A DNA stretch of 41,964 nt. Origin: Halalkalibacter akibai JCM 9157 (GTDB lineage: Bacteria > Bacillota > Bacilli > Bacillales > Bacillaceae_D). This document shows positions 1 to 11,149 of the stretch, piece by piece. A program made the position numbers and the translations under genes. The DNA lies in the NCBI RefSeq assembly GCF_000513135.1, contig NZ_BAUV01000038.1:1-41964 (forward strand). The letters are read 5' to 3'. Position 1 is the first letter of the stretch; each line of letters opens with the position of its first letter. Under the pieces are notes generated by a model. That model saw nothing but the letters and a program-made list of their open reading frames with translations, was not told where the DNA came from and did not search any database.

Positions 1-163
1 AGGAAACGAGAGTGATGAAAAAACGTGCATATAAGTAACCAACCTGTAATCTAAAACGGAAGAACGTAGCGGAAAACTATGATAAATATCACACTTCTAT
101 ATATAAATCTTCAATGTTGAACAAAGAATGACAACACCTGAAATACAGTAGCCAACCTTAATG

Positions 164-187
164 TTGTCGCTTATACTATGAGTATAG
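164..187 (+). promoter_or_regulatory. Palindrome upstream of the DoxX pair, possible operator
   Basis: TATACT (172-177) and AGTATA (181-186) form a perfect 6-bp inverted repeat with a 3-nt spacer, about 75 bp upstream of the first DoxX start. In Bacillus subtilis the DoxX-family gene catD is controlled by redox/quinone-sensing repressors (YodB, CatR) that bind short dyads of this general kind. That is the only reason to suggest an operator; the binding protein is unknown. Confidence 0.3.
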
Positions 188-213
188 AAAGGTTGTGAAA
201 ACATTCACAATTA

Positions 214-1304
214 AATGTGAAATGTTGAGCAATCATTCGATCAAAAAGGAGGAATTCAAAATGATAGGTCAATTTTTCAGAGAAAATAAATATGCAGCAG
301 CCGTTTGGATGTTCTTACGAGTGTATCTTGGATGGACTTGGTTAACCATTGGGTGGGGTAAAGTGACTGGAGATTTTCATGCAGGAGGGTATTTACAAGG
401 ATCAGTGGCTAACCCAGTGTTGAGAGGGGAAGAGTTAGTATATCCAAATTATGTAGCTTTCCTAGAGAGTTTTGCGATACCAAATGCAGATTTGTTTAGT
501 GTTCTAGTAGCGTGGGGAGAAGTGCTAGTTGGTTTAGGGTTAATCTTAGGAGTATTCACTTCAGCGGCATCTTTTTTCGGAGTTGTAATGAACATGTCAT
601 TCTTGTTTGCCGGAACTGTTTCTACTAATCCATGGATGATCATGATCTCAATGTTTATCTTAGTCGCAGGTGCAAATGCAGGTAGATATGGTGGAGACAG
701 ATGGGTTTTGCCATATGTGAAAAACTTATTATTCAAAGCAAAACACAAAACATTTTCGAATGAGCCAAATAAAGGTGGATTAAGACGAGTATCTTAAAAT
801 CGTATGTGAAATAGTGAGCATAAAAAGGAGGAATTCAAAATGATAGGTCAATTTTTCAGAGAAAATAAATTTGCAGCAGCGGTTTGGATGTTCTTAAGAG
901 TGTACCTTGGATGGACTTGGTTAACCATTGGATGGGGTAAAGTGACTGGTGATTTTCATGCAGGAGGGTATTTGCAAGGATCTGTTGCTAACCCAGTTAT
1001 GAGAGGGGAAGAGTTAGTATATCCAAACTATGTAGCGTTTCTTGAGAGCTTCGCCATTCCAAATGCAGATTTGTTTAGTGTGGTAGTAGCCTGGGGAGAA
1101 GTACTAGTTGGCTTAGGATTAATCTTAGGAGTATTCACTTCAGCAGCGGCGTTTTTCGGAGTGGTAATGAACATGTCATTCTTGTTTGCCGGGACTGTTT
1201 CTACTAACCCGTGGATGATTATGATCTCAATGTTTATCTTAGTAGCAGGAGCTAATGCAGGTAGATATGGTGGAGACAGATGGGTGTTGCCTTATGTGAA
1301 AAAT
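214..1304 (+). repeat. Tandem gene duplication (two DoxX units)
   Basis: Unit 1 (about 214-725) and unit 2 (about 802-1304) are near-identical and head-to-tail. The similarity starts about 40 bp before each start codon and includes the same SD stretch aaaaaggaggaattcaaa. It ends after the shared residues VLPYVKN. Beyond that point the two C-terminal tails are unrelated. Confidence 0.85.
261..797 (+). CDS. DoxX family membrane protein, copy 1
   Basis: Integral membrane protein of 178 residues in the DoxX/CatD-like family, often linked to thiol, quinone or sulfur redox stress; the exact activity is unknown. It has about four hydrophobic segments (roughly 12-32, 78-100, 102-120 and 124-140) and a Trp/Gly-rich first helix containing GWTWLTIGWGK. 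I chose ATG 261 because aaggagg sits at proper spacing and the second copy begins with the same MIGQFFRENK. An upstream in-frame GTG at 195 has no such signal. Over the first 155 residues it differs from copy 2 at only four positions (Y11F, L54M, L82V, S104A). The basic tail (178 aa in total) is not shared. Confidence 0.85.
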   Translation: MIGQFFRENKYAAAVWMFLRVYLGWTWLTIGWGKVTGDFHAGGYLQGSVANPVLRGEELVYPNYVAFLESFAIPNADLFSVLVAWGEVLVGLGLILGVFTSAASFFGVVMNMSFLFAGTVSTNPWMIMISMFILVAGANAGRYGGDRWVLPYVKNLLFKAKHKTFSNEPNKGGLRRVS

Positions 1305-1370
1305 AGCTTTAAGAGACTTGTGAATAAAGATAAGATACAAGTAAATGGTAAACTGAAAGAAGCAATTTAA
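840..1370 (+). CDS. DoxX family membrane protein, copy 2
   Basis: A 176-residue paralogue of the preceding gene, 42 bp downstream on the same strand, so probably co-transcribed. It has the same predicted topology and the same SD-start context (aaggagg before ATG 840). Many third-position changes separate the copies at DNA level while the proteins are almost identical over 155 residues, so both look maintained by selection or gene conversion. The tail after VLPYVKN is short and lysine-rich and differs from copy 1. A weak hairpin terminator follows. Confidence 0.85.
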   Translation: MIGQFFRENKFAAAVWMFLRVYLGWTWLTIGWGKVTGDFHAGGYLQGSVANPVMRGEELVYPNYVAFLESFAIPNADLFSVVVAWGEVLVGLGLILGVFTSAAAFFGVVMNMSFLFAGTVSTNPWMIMISMFILVAGANAGRYGGDRWVLPYVKNSFKRLVNKDKIQVNGKLKEAI

Positions 1371-1386
1371 CTAAAAAAGTATATGT

Positions 1387-1438
1387 AGAGGTTGACTCAA
1401 GGAGAGGGACGGGTTGGCCTCTATTTGCTGTTTTGTTT
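1387..1438 (+). terminator. Probable terminator after the DoxX pair
   Basis: AGAGGTTGAC (1387-1396) can pair with GTTGGCCTCT (1413-1422) over 10 bp including three G-U pairs, followed by a T-rich run (1423-1438). Confidence 0.5.
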
Positions 1439-1441
1439 CGT

Positions 1442-1471
1442 TTGTTGATCTAGACTATTTCGTGCTATGAT
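1442..1471 (+). promoter_or_regulatory. Possible sigma-A promoter for the efflux gene
   Basis: TTGTTG (1442-1447), an 18-nt spacer and TATGAT (1466-1471) lie 46 bp before the start of the MFS gene. Called from consensus match only. Confidence 0.4.
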
Positions 1472-1516
1472 AGATTCATAATTTATTTCGGATGGCGAAA
1501 TGGTGAAGGTGAGAAA

Positions 1517-2929
1517 ATGAACGTTTCAAAAAAGTGGATGGTTGTAGTAGCGGTCCTACTGGGATCATTTACGATGATTTTAAATAACAGTATGTTAAAC
1601 CCTGCGGTTCCTCAACTAATGACTGTGTTTTCTGCGGATGCAGTTGCGACCGGTTGGGTGATTACAATTTTCATGGTAACGATGGGGATGACAGTACCTG
1701 TAACGGGTTATCTTGGTGACCGGTTTGGGAAAAAGAAATTATATGTAATTGGCTTAGCAATTTTTATCATTGGTTCCATTCTAGGAACATTATCTTGGAA
1801 TTTAAGTTCATTAATTGTATTTAGAGGGTTACAAGGAATTGGTGGAGGAATTATGATGCCTCTTTCGATGGCGCTTATTTTTGAAGCTTTTCCGAGAAAA
1901 GAACGAGGACTCGCAACAGGCGTTTGGGGAATCTCAGCGATGATGGCTCCGACCATTGGCCCGACTTTTGGTGGTTTTATCCTTGAAACGATGAACTGGA
2001 AATATTTATTTTTAGTCAATGTGCCGTTTGGTTTAATCGGACTTTGGTTTGCGCTTCGCTATTTACCTAAAACAGGGTCAAATACAAAAGTGACCTTTGA
2101 CCGCTATGGTTTTGTGACGATTACGTTAGGAGTAGGGGCTGTGTTATACGCATTAGGACGCATGTCTGAATTGTCGCATCTAACTGAGCCACTAAATCTG
2201 CTTCTTGTCGCGTTAGGAATTGGACTAATTTATGTGTTTGTACAAATAGAACGAAAAGTAGAGCAGCCACTTCTAGATCTAACTTTGTTCCGTGTACCAG
2301 CGTATACATACAGTATGATCATTGCGAGTGTCTCGTCGATTGGTCTGTTTGCAGGAATTTTTCTTATCCCGCTTTTAATTCAGCAAGTATATAATCTTGG
2401 TCCGATTATGACAGGGCTTGTGTTTTTACCATCGGCATTGCTAACAGGAATTTTTATGAGTATAGGTGGGCGAATTCTTGATCGTAAAGGTGCAACAGGT
2501 GTGATATCAAGTGGACTTATTATCGTGACAATAGGGACTTTACCACTCGGTTTTCTAACGATTGATACGTCACTTATTTTAATCTTTATATGGATGGCTG
2601 TAAGAGGAATTGGAATGGGCTTAAGTAGTATGCCTTCGACCACAACAGGAATGAACGCAATTCCGGGTCATCTGATTTCGCGCGGATCAGCAATGAATAA
2701 TGTTATAAGACAAATGAGTTCCGCTTTAGGAATTGTCTTTGTTTCTATTTATTATGAGGTTAGAAGAGGACAACTAGCGGTCACGATGAATTCATTAGAG
2801 GAAGCAAGTATTCAAGCAATAAATGAAGGGTTCCTTGTTATCACAATTTTAACTGCTTTAACGGTCCCTGCTGCATTTTATCTTGAAAAAGCATCACGTA
2901 AAGATGATAAACTAGCAGCCCAAGTGTAG
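1517..2929 (+). CDS. DHA2 family MFS multidrug efflux transporter
   Basis: A 470-residue permease of the drug:H+ antiporter-2 type (EmrB/QacA/LmrB group), expected to export hydrophobic compounds using the proton gradient. Visible family marks are an N-terminal helix with NNSMLNPAVPQL, motif A GYLGDRFGKKK (about 64-74), the RGLQGIGGGIMMPLSMAL segment, and GSAMNNVIRQMSSALG near the C terminus. Length fits the 14-helix DHA2 branch. Start ATG 1517 follows a weak aaggtgag SD. No local TetR/MarR gene is present, so control is unclear. The substrate cannot be read from the sequence. Confidence 0.9.
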   Translation: MNVSKKWMVVVAVLLGSFTMILNNSMLNPAVPQLMTVFSADAVATGWVITIFMVTMGMTVPVTGYLGDRFGKKKLYVIGLAIFIIGSILGTLSWNLSSLIVFRGLQGIGGGIMMPLSMALIFEAFPRKERGLATGVWGISAMMAPTIGPTFGGFILETMNWKYLFLVNVPFGLIGLWFALRYLPKTGSNTKVTFDRYGFVTITLGVGAVLYALGRMSELSHLTEPLNLLLVALGIGLIYVFVQIERKVEQPLLDLTLFRVPAYTYSMIIASVSSIGLFAGIFLIPLLIQQVYNLGPIMTGLVFLPSALLTGIFMSIGGRILDRKGATGVISSGLIIVTIGTLPLGFLTIDTSLILIFIWMAVRGIGMGLSSMPSTTTGMNAIPGHLISRGSAMNNVIRQMSSALGIVFVSIYYEVRRGQLAVTMNSLEEASIQAINEGFLVITILTALTVPAAFYLEKASRKDDKLAAQV

Positions 2930-2949
2930 AGGTGTTTTTCCTAAGTTTT

Positions 2950-3157
2950 AAAAAGACTGGTTAGTATTCTCTCTAAGTGAAATGGAGCGGAAGTCACTCG
3001 ACTCCTGCGGGATACAGAGGTAGGGGCGTGACACCACAGGCTCAGCCGAGGAGGCTCGGCACCTCACCACGGAAAGCGAGTGACTGGAGCGCAATGGAAC
3101 GAACATGTGAGTGCGGGGAAACGTAAGTCCCAAACACAACAAAAACGGTCTTTACAA
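2950..3157 (+). repeat. Structured interspersed Bacillaceae-type repeat
   Basis: This GC-rich noncoding block is unlike its AT-rich surroundings. GTCACTCG (2993-3000) pairs with CGAGTGAC (3077-3084), and GCCGAG (3045-3050) pairs with CTCGGC (3055-3060). Outer AAAGACTG / CGGTCTTT arms near 2953 and 3146 may close the whole unit. The words actcctgcgg, ggaggctcgg and ggaaagcgag match, from memory, a dispersed repeat seen many times in Bacillaceae genomes. The short minus-strand ORF inside it is taken to be noncoding. Confidence 0.6.
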
Positions 3158-3171
3158 GTGAACTTACTTCC

Positions 3172-3220
3172 AAGGTTATCTCAAAAAGTCAATTAGACTT
3201 TATGAGGTAACCTTTTTTCT
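3172..3220 (+). terminator. Rho-independent terminator
   Basis: AAGGTTATCTCA (3172-3183) pairs with TGAGGTAACCTT (3203-3214) with one wobble and is followed by a T run. It is the first clear terminator downstream of the efflux gene and lies just beyond the interspersed repeat. Confidence 0.8.
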
Positions 3221-3296
3221 TTTTATGAGACGTATCGTCAAACAAAAAGATTCATATGATGTAGGAAGAAAATGTTAGAAAAGGGGAGTTGATTGA

Positions 3297-3377
3297 ATGA
3301 CATATAAGTTACAATTATATGGAACCGTTCTTTCCGTATTTTTTCTTTTGTCGTTTGTAAGGGTGGTGTTAGTTTAA
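3297..3377 (+). CDS. Small hydrophobic peptide ORF (26 aa)
   Basis: ATG 3297 follows aaggggag at good spacing and opens 26 codons (MTYKLQLYGTVLSVFFLLSF then VRVVLV). The product would be a single membrane segment. The stop is 15 bp before the GTG of the next membrane-protein gene, which has its own strong SD, so the two may form a small operon or the peptide may act as a leader. No homologue is recognised and the ORF could be chance. Confidence 0.35.
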   Translation: MTYKLQLYGTVLSVFFLLSFVRVVLV

Positions 3378-3392
3378 AAGGAGGATGGTAGA

Positions 3393-4106
3393 GTGCAACA
3401 ATACCAAACAGGACTATCGCTTTTATTTTGGGGATTAATTCTTACGTTTTTCAATTTTAACCTTAATGAGATGTCAATCTTACCTAATTTCGTTGGATTC
3501 ATCATCATTATTTTTGCCATTAAAAAAATGGTACCTTTGAGTCAACAGATTCAGAAACTATTACCTTGGACATATATAATGGTTGTCCTTTCGTTTTTTA
3601 ACTGGTTTAGTCCACTTTTTGATTATTCAATAACTAGTCATAACAGTGAACTTTCGGGTTTCAATATTGAAACTCCTGAACTGAATTTCTTTTCATTGAT
3701 TGATACTTTAGAAATTGTAATTGGTCTAATATTTACTTATTTTTTGATGAACTTTTATATTAGTTTAGCAAGAGCTTCTGTAGAAGAACGATGGAGTGAG
3801 CTATATCAACGTAGAAAAAGGTTTTATATGTGGACGCATGGGTTGATGGCCTTTTTAATCCCGTTAGCGATGTTAATGCCACAGCTTTTTGTTTTACCCA
3901 TGTTAGTTATAATGATCTTAGTATTCATCGCGACGATTCGAGTGTTAATGACTTCTTATCGAATCATGAAGCTTGCTGAGGAAGATAAGATGGTTTTTGA
4001 AGACATGACTGAGATGGAACAGTTTGATTTCGAGAAGAACAAGGGCCGGGTCCTTACGGTTATTCTTTTGTATCTGTTTGTCTGGCTGTTAGTGTTTTTA
4101 GTTTAA
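3393..4106 (+). CDS. Hypothetical multi-pass membrane protein
   Basis: A 237-residue protein with about seven hydrophobic stretches (roughly 7-25, 32-48, 58-76, 102-124, 146-165, 166-188 and 220-237). A charged loop (ASVEERWSELYQRRKR, about 127-142) and an acidic stretch (EEDKMVFEDMTEMEQF) probably face the cytoplasm. The GTG start is supported by aaggagg at 3378-3384. I do not recognise the family and no catalytic motif is visible. It is transcribed toward the hydrolase gene, with a probable terminator in between. Confidence 0.7.
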   Translation: MQQYQTGLSLLFWGLILTFFNFNLNEMSILPNFVGFIIIIFAIKKMVPLSQQIQKLLPWTYIMVVLSFFNWFSPLFDYSITSHNSELSGFNIETPELNFFSLIDTLEIVIGLIFTYFLMNFYISLARASVEERWSELYQRRKRFYMWTHGLMAFLIPLAMLMPQLFVLPMLVIMILVFIATIRVLMTSYRIMKLAEEDKMVFEDMTEMEQFDFEKNKGRVLTVILLYLFVWLLVFLV

Positions 4107-4147
4107 TGTTCCAACAAAAGCTGTCTGCATTGTATTTAGGATGTTAG

Positions 4148-4182
4148 AGCTTGAGACTATTGTACTGGACTTAAGCTTTTTA
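4148..4182 (+). terminator. Probable terminator between convergent genes
   Basis: AGCTTGAG (4148-4155) and CTTAAGCT (4170-4177) pair with one G-U, 14-nt loop, followed by T5. Confidence 0.45.
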
Positions 4183-4230
4183 TATTTGTCATTATTAGTT
4201 GAAATTGTGGTTTTCTATTCAGTCACCAAA

Positions 4231-5127
4231 CTACAATTCTGCTCTAGTCCAATCCAAAAAATCTTTGACCATCTTGGTGAATTCTGGACTTGCTTTTGAC
4301 TCAATTTCTTCCCAAGTCTGATATTTTTTCGACTTCGCAAAACTGTGATTGACCCCTGGGGCTACAATGATTTTGTAGGGAACCGTAACTTTTACTAGTA
4401 ATTTACGTGCTAGTGGTTCATTTTGCTCCAACGGCACAAGGTTATCATTTTCAGCAAAAACAAAGCAAGTTGGAACTTTTATGAATGGAATGGTATTTCG
4501 CGCATCGTAATCTAGTATGTAGCTTAAGTATCCAAGTTTAATTTTTTTGGAAAGTAATTGATAGGAAGTAAAGGTAAATCTGAAAATGGGAAGCAACCAT
4601 TTTATTGAATGATAATATCCTCTGATAATCATACTTGTTTTAATATTATCAATTATTTGTTCTTGAACGCTGTATGCTGGACCGGCGATACTTAAAGCAG
4701 ATTTTAACAAATCAGAATAATGAGAGGCAAGTAGTTGAACGACCCATCCTCCTTGACTATGACCAATAATACTTATATGCTTTTCCAATATTTCGTGACG
4801 TTTTCCGATAGATAAAATAACATCATAGATATCCTCTGCTCTGTCATAGAAAGTCTGCGTTTTCCAATTTCCTTCCGAACGTCCGACCCCGCGCTTATTT
4901 ACTAACAAAAAAGCAAATCCTTCTGATATAGAGATATTGACAAGTGTTCGGCAAAAATAGAACGATTCCTCTTGCCAATCCATCTCGTATGATAATCCAC
5001 CCGAACCTGTTATGAAAATAATTATTGGATACTTGGTAAGTCCGTTTGGTTTGAATAAATGTCCACTCAATGTGATACCGTCTCTCAGTTTAAAATTTAT
5101 TTGTTCGGCGTGTTCAAGTTTAACCAC
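4231..5127 (-). CDS. Alpha/beta hydrolase (esterase/peptidase type)
   Basis: A 298-residue cytoplasmic alpha/beta-hydrolase-fold enzyme. The nucleophile elbow is GHSQGG with Ser124, the acid is probably Asp228 in FAENDNLVP, and the base His261 in GVNHSF. The FITGSGG stretch near 38-44 should form the oxyanion hole. No signal peptide is visible. The start is GTG 5127, which has ggagg at 5136-5140 on the minus strand. It is monocistronic and divergent from the amylase. The substrate is unknown; the fold covers acyl esterases, dienelactone-type hydrolases and peptidases. Confidence 0.8.
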   Translation of the reverse strand: MVKLEHAEQINFKLRDGITLSGHLFKPNGLTKYPIIIFITGSGGLSYEMDWQEESFYFCRTLVNISISEGFAFLLVNKRGVGRSEGNWKTQTFYDRAEDIYDVILSIGKRHEILEKHISIIGHSQGGWVVQLLASHYSDLLKSALSIAGPAYSVQEQIIDNIKTSMIIRGYYHSIKWLLPIFRFTFTSYQLLSKKIKLGYLSYILDYDARNTIPFIKVPTCFVFAENDNLVPLEQNEPLARKLLVKVTVPYKIIVAPGVNHSFAKSKKYQTWEEIESKASPEFTKMVKDFLDWTRAEL

Positions 5128-5318
5128 TATCTAAACCTCCTTTCGAATTGAAAAAGCTGGAATGTTAAATTGCTCAAACGTATCTCTAACTTAGAATACC
5201 AGCCTTTTAAATAATGGAAACAGGAGCAAAGGGCTAAAATGCATATTACTTTTATGCTAAATGAATGAAAGTATCTGTGGTTAGATTATCCTATTTTATT
5301 TTCAGAAAATAAAAAACG

Positions 5319-5408
5319 TTTGCACAAATATTTTTTATCATGATACGATAACGTTGTCAATTGTATGTAATATCTTTATGCAAACAATTGCGCAATAAAC
5401 TGTGCAAA
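5319..5408 (+). promoter_or_regulatory. Amylase control region with inverted repeat and weak promoter
   Basis: TTTGCACA (5319-5326) and TGTGCAAA (5401-5408) are perfect 8-bp inverted arms 74 nt apart. TTGCGCAA (5388-5395) is a further palindrome. TTGTCA (5354-5359) with TATGCA 17 nt on (5377-5382) is a weak candidate promoter between the arms. The role of the arms is not known. Confidence 0.35.
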
Positions 5409-5450
5409 GGGGCGTGATAAATTTTCCACAAGATTTTTTAAGGTTCTTTT

Positions 5451-7030
<1,580 letters not shown>

Positions 7031-7077
7031 GAGGAAGAGACCTAAAGAGTCATTTCTTTCTCCTTAAGGAGAATTCT

Positions 7078-7701
7078 ATGGCTACAGCAAATATTCAATT
7101 ACTACATGCTGAACTACTAGACCATTCTTATCAAAAATTAGAGTTGAGTGGGAGAGTGAAGTCATCAAACTCTACATTCTCCGCAGAGGCAATGCTATTA
7201 AAGTCTGCGGCGTTCGGTCAAAGGGTTGCAGAACTGATTTTACAAAAAGATCATTTTGCAGTATGGGAATTCAAGGTGCAAATGAAAAAACACTCTGGTC
7301 TTCTTAAGGATGGTGTAGTGTTTGCTTTTGAACAAGGAGAAATACAAACATCTGAATACAAGATAGGAGGAGAGTTTGGAACGGTTATCTTAGGTGAGTC
7401 GCTTATTTTACCTTACTATCTATACAAGCAGAATATGATTTATACAGGGGCAGCAATCTGTCAGCCTGATAAAAAAATTAGTGGTGTGGAAATCGTCATC
7501 CTAGATAAACAACATAATCCCGTTTTCAGACAGAAAGCGCATTTTAAAGAAACTATGCCTTATAATAGCTTAGAAATCTGGGAGTATTCGTTTGAGTCTT
7601 TTGGGGAAACAGGTTGTTTGTTTTACTTAAAATGCTACCAATCAGGGAGTTGTTTAGTGGAGAATAATTTAGGTGAGTATTACAAGCTAAATATTAATTA
7701 A
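7078..7701 (+). CDS. Hypothetical protein linked to the amylase gene
   Basis: A 207-residue soluble protein of unknown function, 47 bp after the amylase stop with no terminator between, so probably co-transcribed. I chose ATG 7078 (SD aaggaga); an in-frame GTG at 7015 would overlap the amylase and lacks an SD. No signal peptide or membrane segment is seen. The predicted beta-rich halves appear related: AVWEFKVQM (about 60-68) and EIWEYSFES (about 168-176) end similar blocks. That suggests two tandem beta-sandwich domains. It could be a carbohydrate-related or chaperone-like accessory protein, but nothing proves it. Confidence 0.7.
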   Translation: MATANIQLLHAELLDHSYQKLELSGRVKSSNSTFSAEAMLLKSAAFGQRVAELILQKDHFAVWEFKVQMKKHSGLLKDGVVFAFEQGEIQTSEYKIGGEFGTVILGESLILPYYLYKQNMIYTGAAICQPDKKISGVEIVILDKQHNPVFRQKAHFKETMPYNSLEIWEYSFESFGETGCLFYLKCYQSGSCLVENNLGEYYKLNIN

Positions 7702-7710
7702 TAAAACAAT

Positions 7711-7736
7711 AAAGGCTACCGTAAACGGTAGCCTTT
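7711..7736 (+). terminator. Bidirectional terminator
   Basis: AAAGGCTACCGT (7711-7722) pairs perfectly with ACGGTAGCCTTT (7725-7736). It sits between the convergent amylase-linked gene and ydiK and can serve both strands. Confidence 0.8.
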
Positions 7737-7741
7737 AATCA

Positions 7742-7966
7742 TTAATCTTTCTTCTTTTTATTCTGATTCTGATTCTGTAACTGCTTGATCACTCGGCGTA
7801 GACGATAAAAGCGGTATGCGATCATAAAGTCAATTGCAGCAAATGAAACAATTAAATAGCTCCAAAAATTCCATCCTGAGGTACTCACATTTTGAATGGC
7901 GAAAAAGACGAGTAGTACGCCTATGGAAAAATAAAGGAGCGCCATTGTAATGGGAGATGCTCTCAT
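7742..7966 (-). CDS. ydiK: YdiK-like small membrane protein (DUF4305)
   Basis: A 74-residue protein with two hydrophobic helices (about 8-27 and 36-52) and a basic, Asn/Lys-rich tail (NQNQNKKKKD). It matches B. subtilis YdiK in size, topology and place: last gene of a pair with ydiL, divergent from groES-groEL. The start ATG overlaps the ydiL stop by 4 nt, so the two are translationally coupled. Function unknown. Confidence 0.8.
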   Translation of the reverse strand: MRASPITMALLYFSIGVLLVFFAIQNVSTSGWNFWSYLIVSFAAIDFMIAYRFYRLRRVIKQLQNQNQNKKKKD

Positions 7967-8688
7967 AATAATCCTCCAATGATGATAATTGATGTTTGTT
8001 GAAGTTGTTCAAGTTGCTCTACCCAATCTTCAATTCTGTCGGCTAACAGGACATTGACAATTGCAACAAAAAGATTAATGGCAACATGGGCGATAATTGG
8101 AACGAGAATACGTCCTGTCTTTACATATAGGAAAGCAAATACTAATCCCATTGCGGTATAAACAAGTAAATGGGTAAAGTCCATATGAACGGCAGCAAAT
8201 ATAAGCGAACTTCCGATTCCGGCGATCCAAAATCCAAATCGTTTATAGAGTGCTCCAAAAATAACTAAGCGAAATACGATCTCTTCAAGAATCGGACCAA
8301 TAACAGAAACAACAATGATAAAAGCAGGAAAGGCTTTAGCAAATTCAACGATTGTTTCCGTATTCTCAGAACCTGGTTCAATTCCTAGAACAAACATTTC
8401 AATTAATGCCGCTGCATACTGTGCGGCAAATACAAGAAAAACACCAATAATAGACCAGCGAACTGCTTCTCCTCTTGATGAACGATTTGCTCGAGTATGT
8501 CGGTGAACAATATCTGGTTTTAATAAGAAGAGGATGATAATTAATCCAAGCGTGAAACTAAACATGCTCCATACGCCGGGAATACGTTCGATATCAACCC
8601 CAAGAGTTAAAAGTAAAGGCATTCCTGCAATTGCAGAGAGTTGCATTAAAGCGTATGTAATTAGAATCCACCAATAACGTTTATTCAA
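7963..8688 (-). CDS. ydiL: CPBP family intramembrane metalloprotease YdiL
   Basis: A 241-residue multi-pass membrane protein of the CPBP (CAAX protease / bacteriocin-processing) family. The diagnostic motifs are EEIVFR (EExxxR), then AAVHMDFTH, then HVAINLF (HxxxN). Together these give the expected Glu/His metal-binding set in transmembrane helices. The start is TTG 8688 with an upstream ggag SD on the minus strand. Gene order ydiK-ydiL next to groESL is the same as in B. subtilis. Its substrate is not known here. Confidence 0.85.
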   Translation of the reverse strand: MNKRYWWILITYALMQLSAIAGMPLLLTLGVDIERIPGVWSMFSFTLGLIIILFLLKPDIVHRHTRANRSSRGEAVRWSIIGVFLVFAAQYAAALIEMFVLGIEPGSENTETIVEFAKAFPAFIIVVSVIGPILEEIVFRLVIFGALYKRFGFWIAGIGSSLIFAAVHMDFTHLLVYTAMGLVFAFLYVKTGRILVPIIAHVAINLFVAIVNVLLADRIEDWVEQLEQLQQTSIIIIGGLL

Positions 8689-8977
8689 TGTACAAGCTCC
8701 TTTATAAAAGGTATTGTAAAAATTTCATCAACATATTTTAACATAACTATTAAAGAAAAGCAGAAGGAAAGGCTCAGTCTTACCACGAAGTAATGCATAG
8801 ATGAAATTGTTTTGGATATGCTAAAGAAGGTTTGAGCACTTAGGACATGTTCTTACTACCTTATGTAACATGAGTAGGCTTTATGTGATTTTTTTCTTGG
8901 CAGAAGACCGTGAACGGTTCGCTTCATTTTGCTAAGTATATGTTGATTAAAGTCGAAAATTTTTTTTTGCAAAACAC
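8689..8977. other. Intergenic region between ydiL and groES, no gene seen
   Basis: This AT-rich stretch separates divergent ydiL and the groES promoter. I found no ORF with a ribosome binding site and no convincing hairpin terminator. The ydiL promoter must lie here but no clear -35/-10 pair could be chosen. Confidence 0.5.
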
Positions 8978-9006
8978 TTGCAAAACTATCCAGTTATTAT
9001 TATTAT
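8978..9006 (+). promoter_or_regulatory. groESL sigma-A promoter
   Basis: TTGCAA (8978-8983), 17-nt spacer, TATTAT (9001-9006; an overlapping TATAAT is at 9004-9009). The predicted transcription start falls in or just before the CIRCE element. Confidence 0.6.
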
Positions 9007-9016
9007 AATAATTGTG

Positions 9017-9043
9017 TTAGCACTCGTTAGAGTCGAGTGCTAA
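9017..9043 (+). promoter_or_regulatory. CIRCE element (HrcA operator)
   Basis: TTAGCACTC (9017-9025), nine bases, GAGTGCTAA (9035-9043) is a perfect match to the CIRCE consensus bound by the heat-shock repressor HrcA. It lies 40 bp before groES. Confidence 0.97.
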
Positions 9044-9082
9044 TAATAAAAAATGTAAAGATTCTGAAGGAGGGTGTTTTCC

Positions 9083-9367
9083 TTGTTAAAGCCATTAGGT
9101 GATCGTGTAGTCATTGAGTTAGTTGAATCAGAGGAAAAAACAGCAAGCGGTATTGTATTACCAGATTCTGCAAAGGAAAAGCCTCAAGAAGGTAAAGTCG
9201 TTGCCGTTGGTTCTGGTCGTGTAACAGAAAATGGTGAGCGAGTTGCTCTTGAAGTTAGCGAAGGAAATACAATTATCTTCTCGAAGTATGCAGGTACTGA
9301 AGTGAAGTTTGAAGGTAAAGAGTATTTAATTCTACGTGAAAGTGATATTCTTGCTGTAATTGGCTAA
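9083..9367 (+). CDS. groES: Co-chaperonin GroES
   Basis: The 94-residue ring co-chaperonin that caps GroEL. The sequence starts [20 protein letters not shown] and holds the mobile-loop region [16 protein letters not shown]. It ends [14 protein letters not shown], typical for Bacillus. I placed the start at TTG 9083, nine bases after aggagg, matching the usual TTG-started MLKPLGDR. The longer in-frame GTG at 9074 overlaps the SD. It is first gene of the CIRCE-controlled operon, 56 bp before groEL. Confidence 0.97.
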   Translation: MLKPLGDRVVIELVESEEKTASGIVLPDSAKEKPQEGKVVAVGSGRVTENGERVALEVSEGNTIIFSKYAGTEVKFEGKEYLILRESDILAVIG

Positions 9368-9411
9368 AACATTTATGAGTTTAGACTCTACATATACTGA
9401 TAAAATTCTAG

Positions 9412-11061
<1,650 letters not shown>

Positions 11062-11149
11062 TCGTCCCTTAAACCCTTGGTATGACTGGGTTTATTAATA
11101 AGGCGAGAGTGAAATGCTAACATTTTGCTAACATTGAGGTTAATTAACG

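Noticed and set aside
195-260. Longer N terminus for the first DoxX gene from GTG 195
   Set aside because: The duplicated copy starts at the equivalent of ATG 261 with the same SD, and the extra 22 residues are not hydrophobic or conserved in copy 2.
2948-3142. 64-codon minus-strand ORF inside the GC-rich block
   Set aside because: It lies wholly in a repeat with strong secondary structure, has no ribosome binding site and no domain; taken as noncoding.
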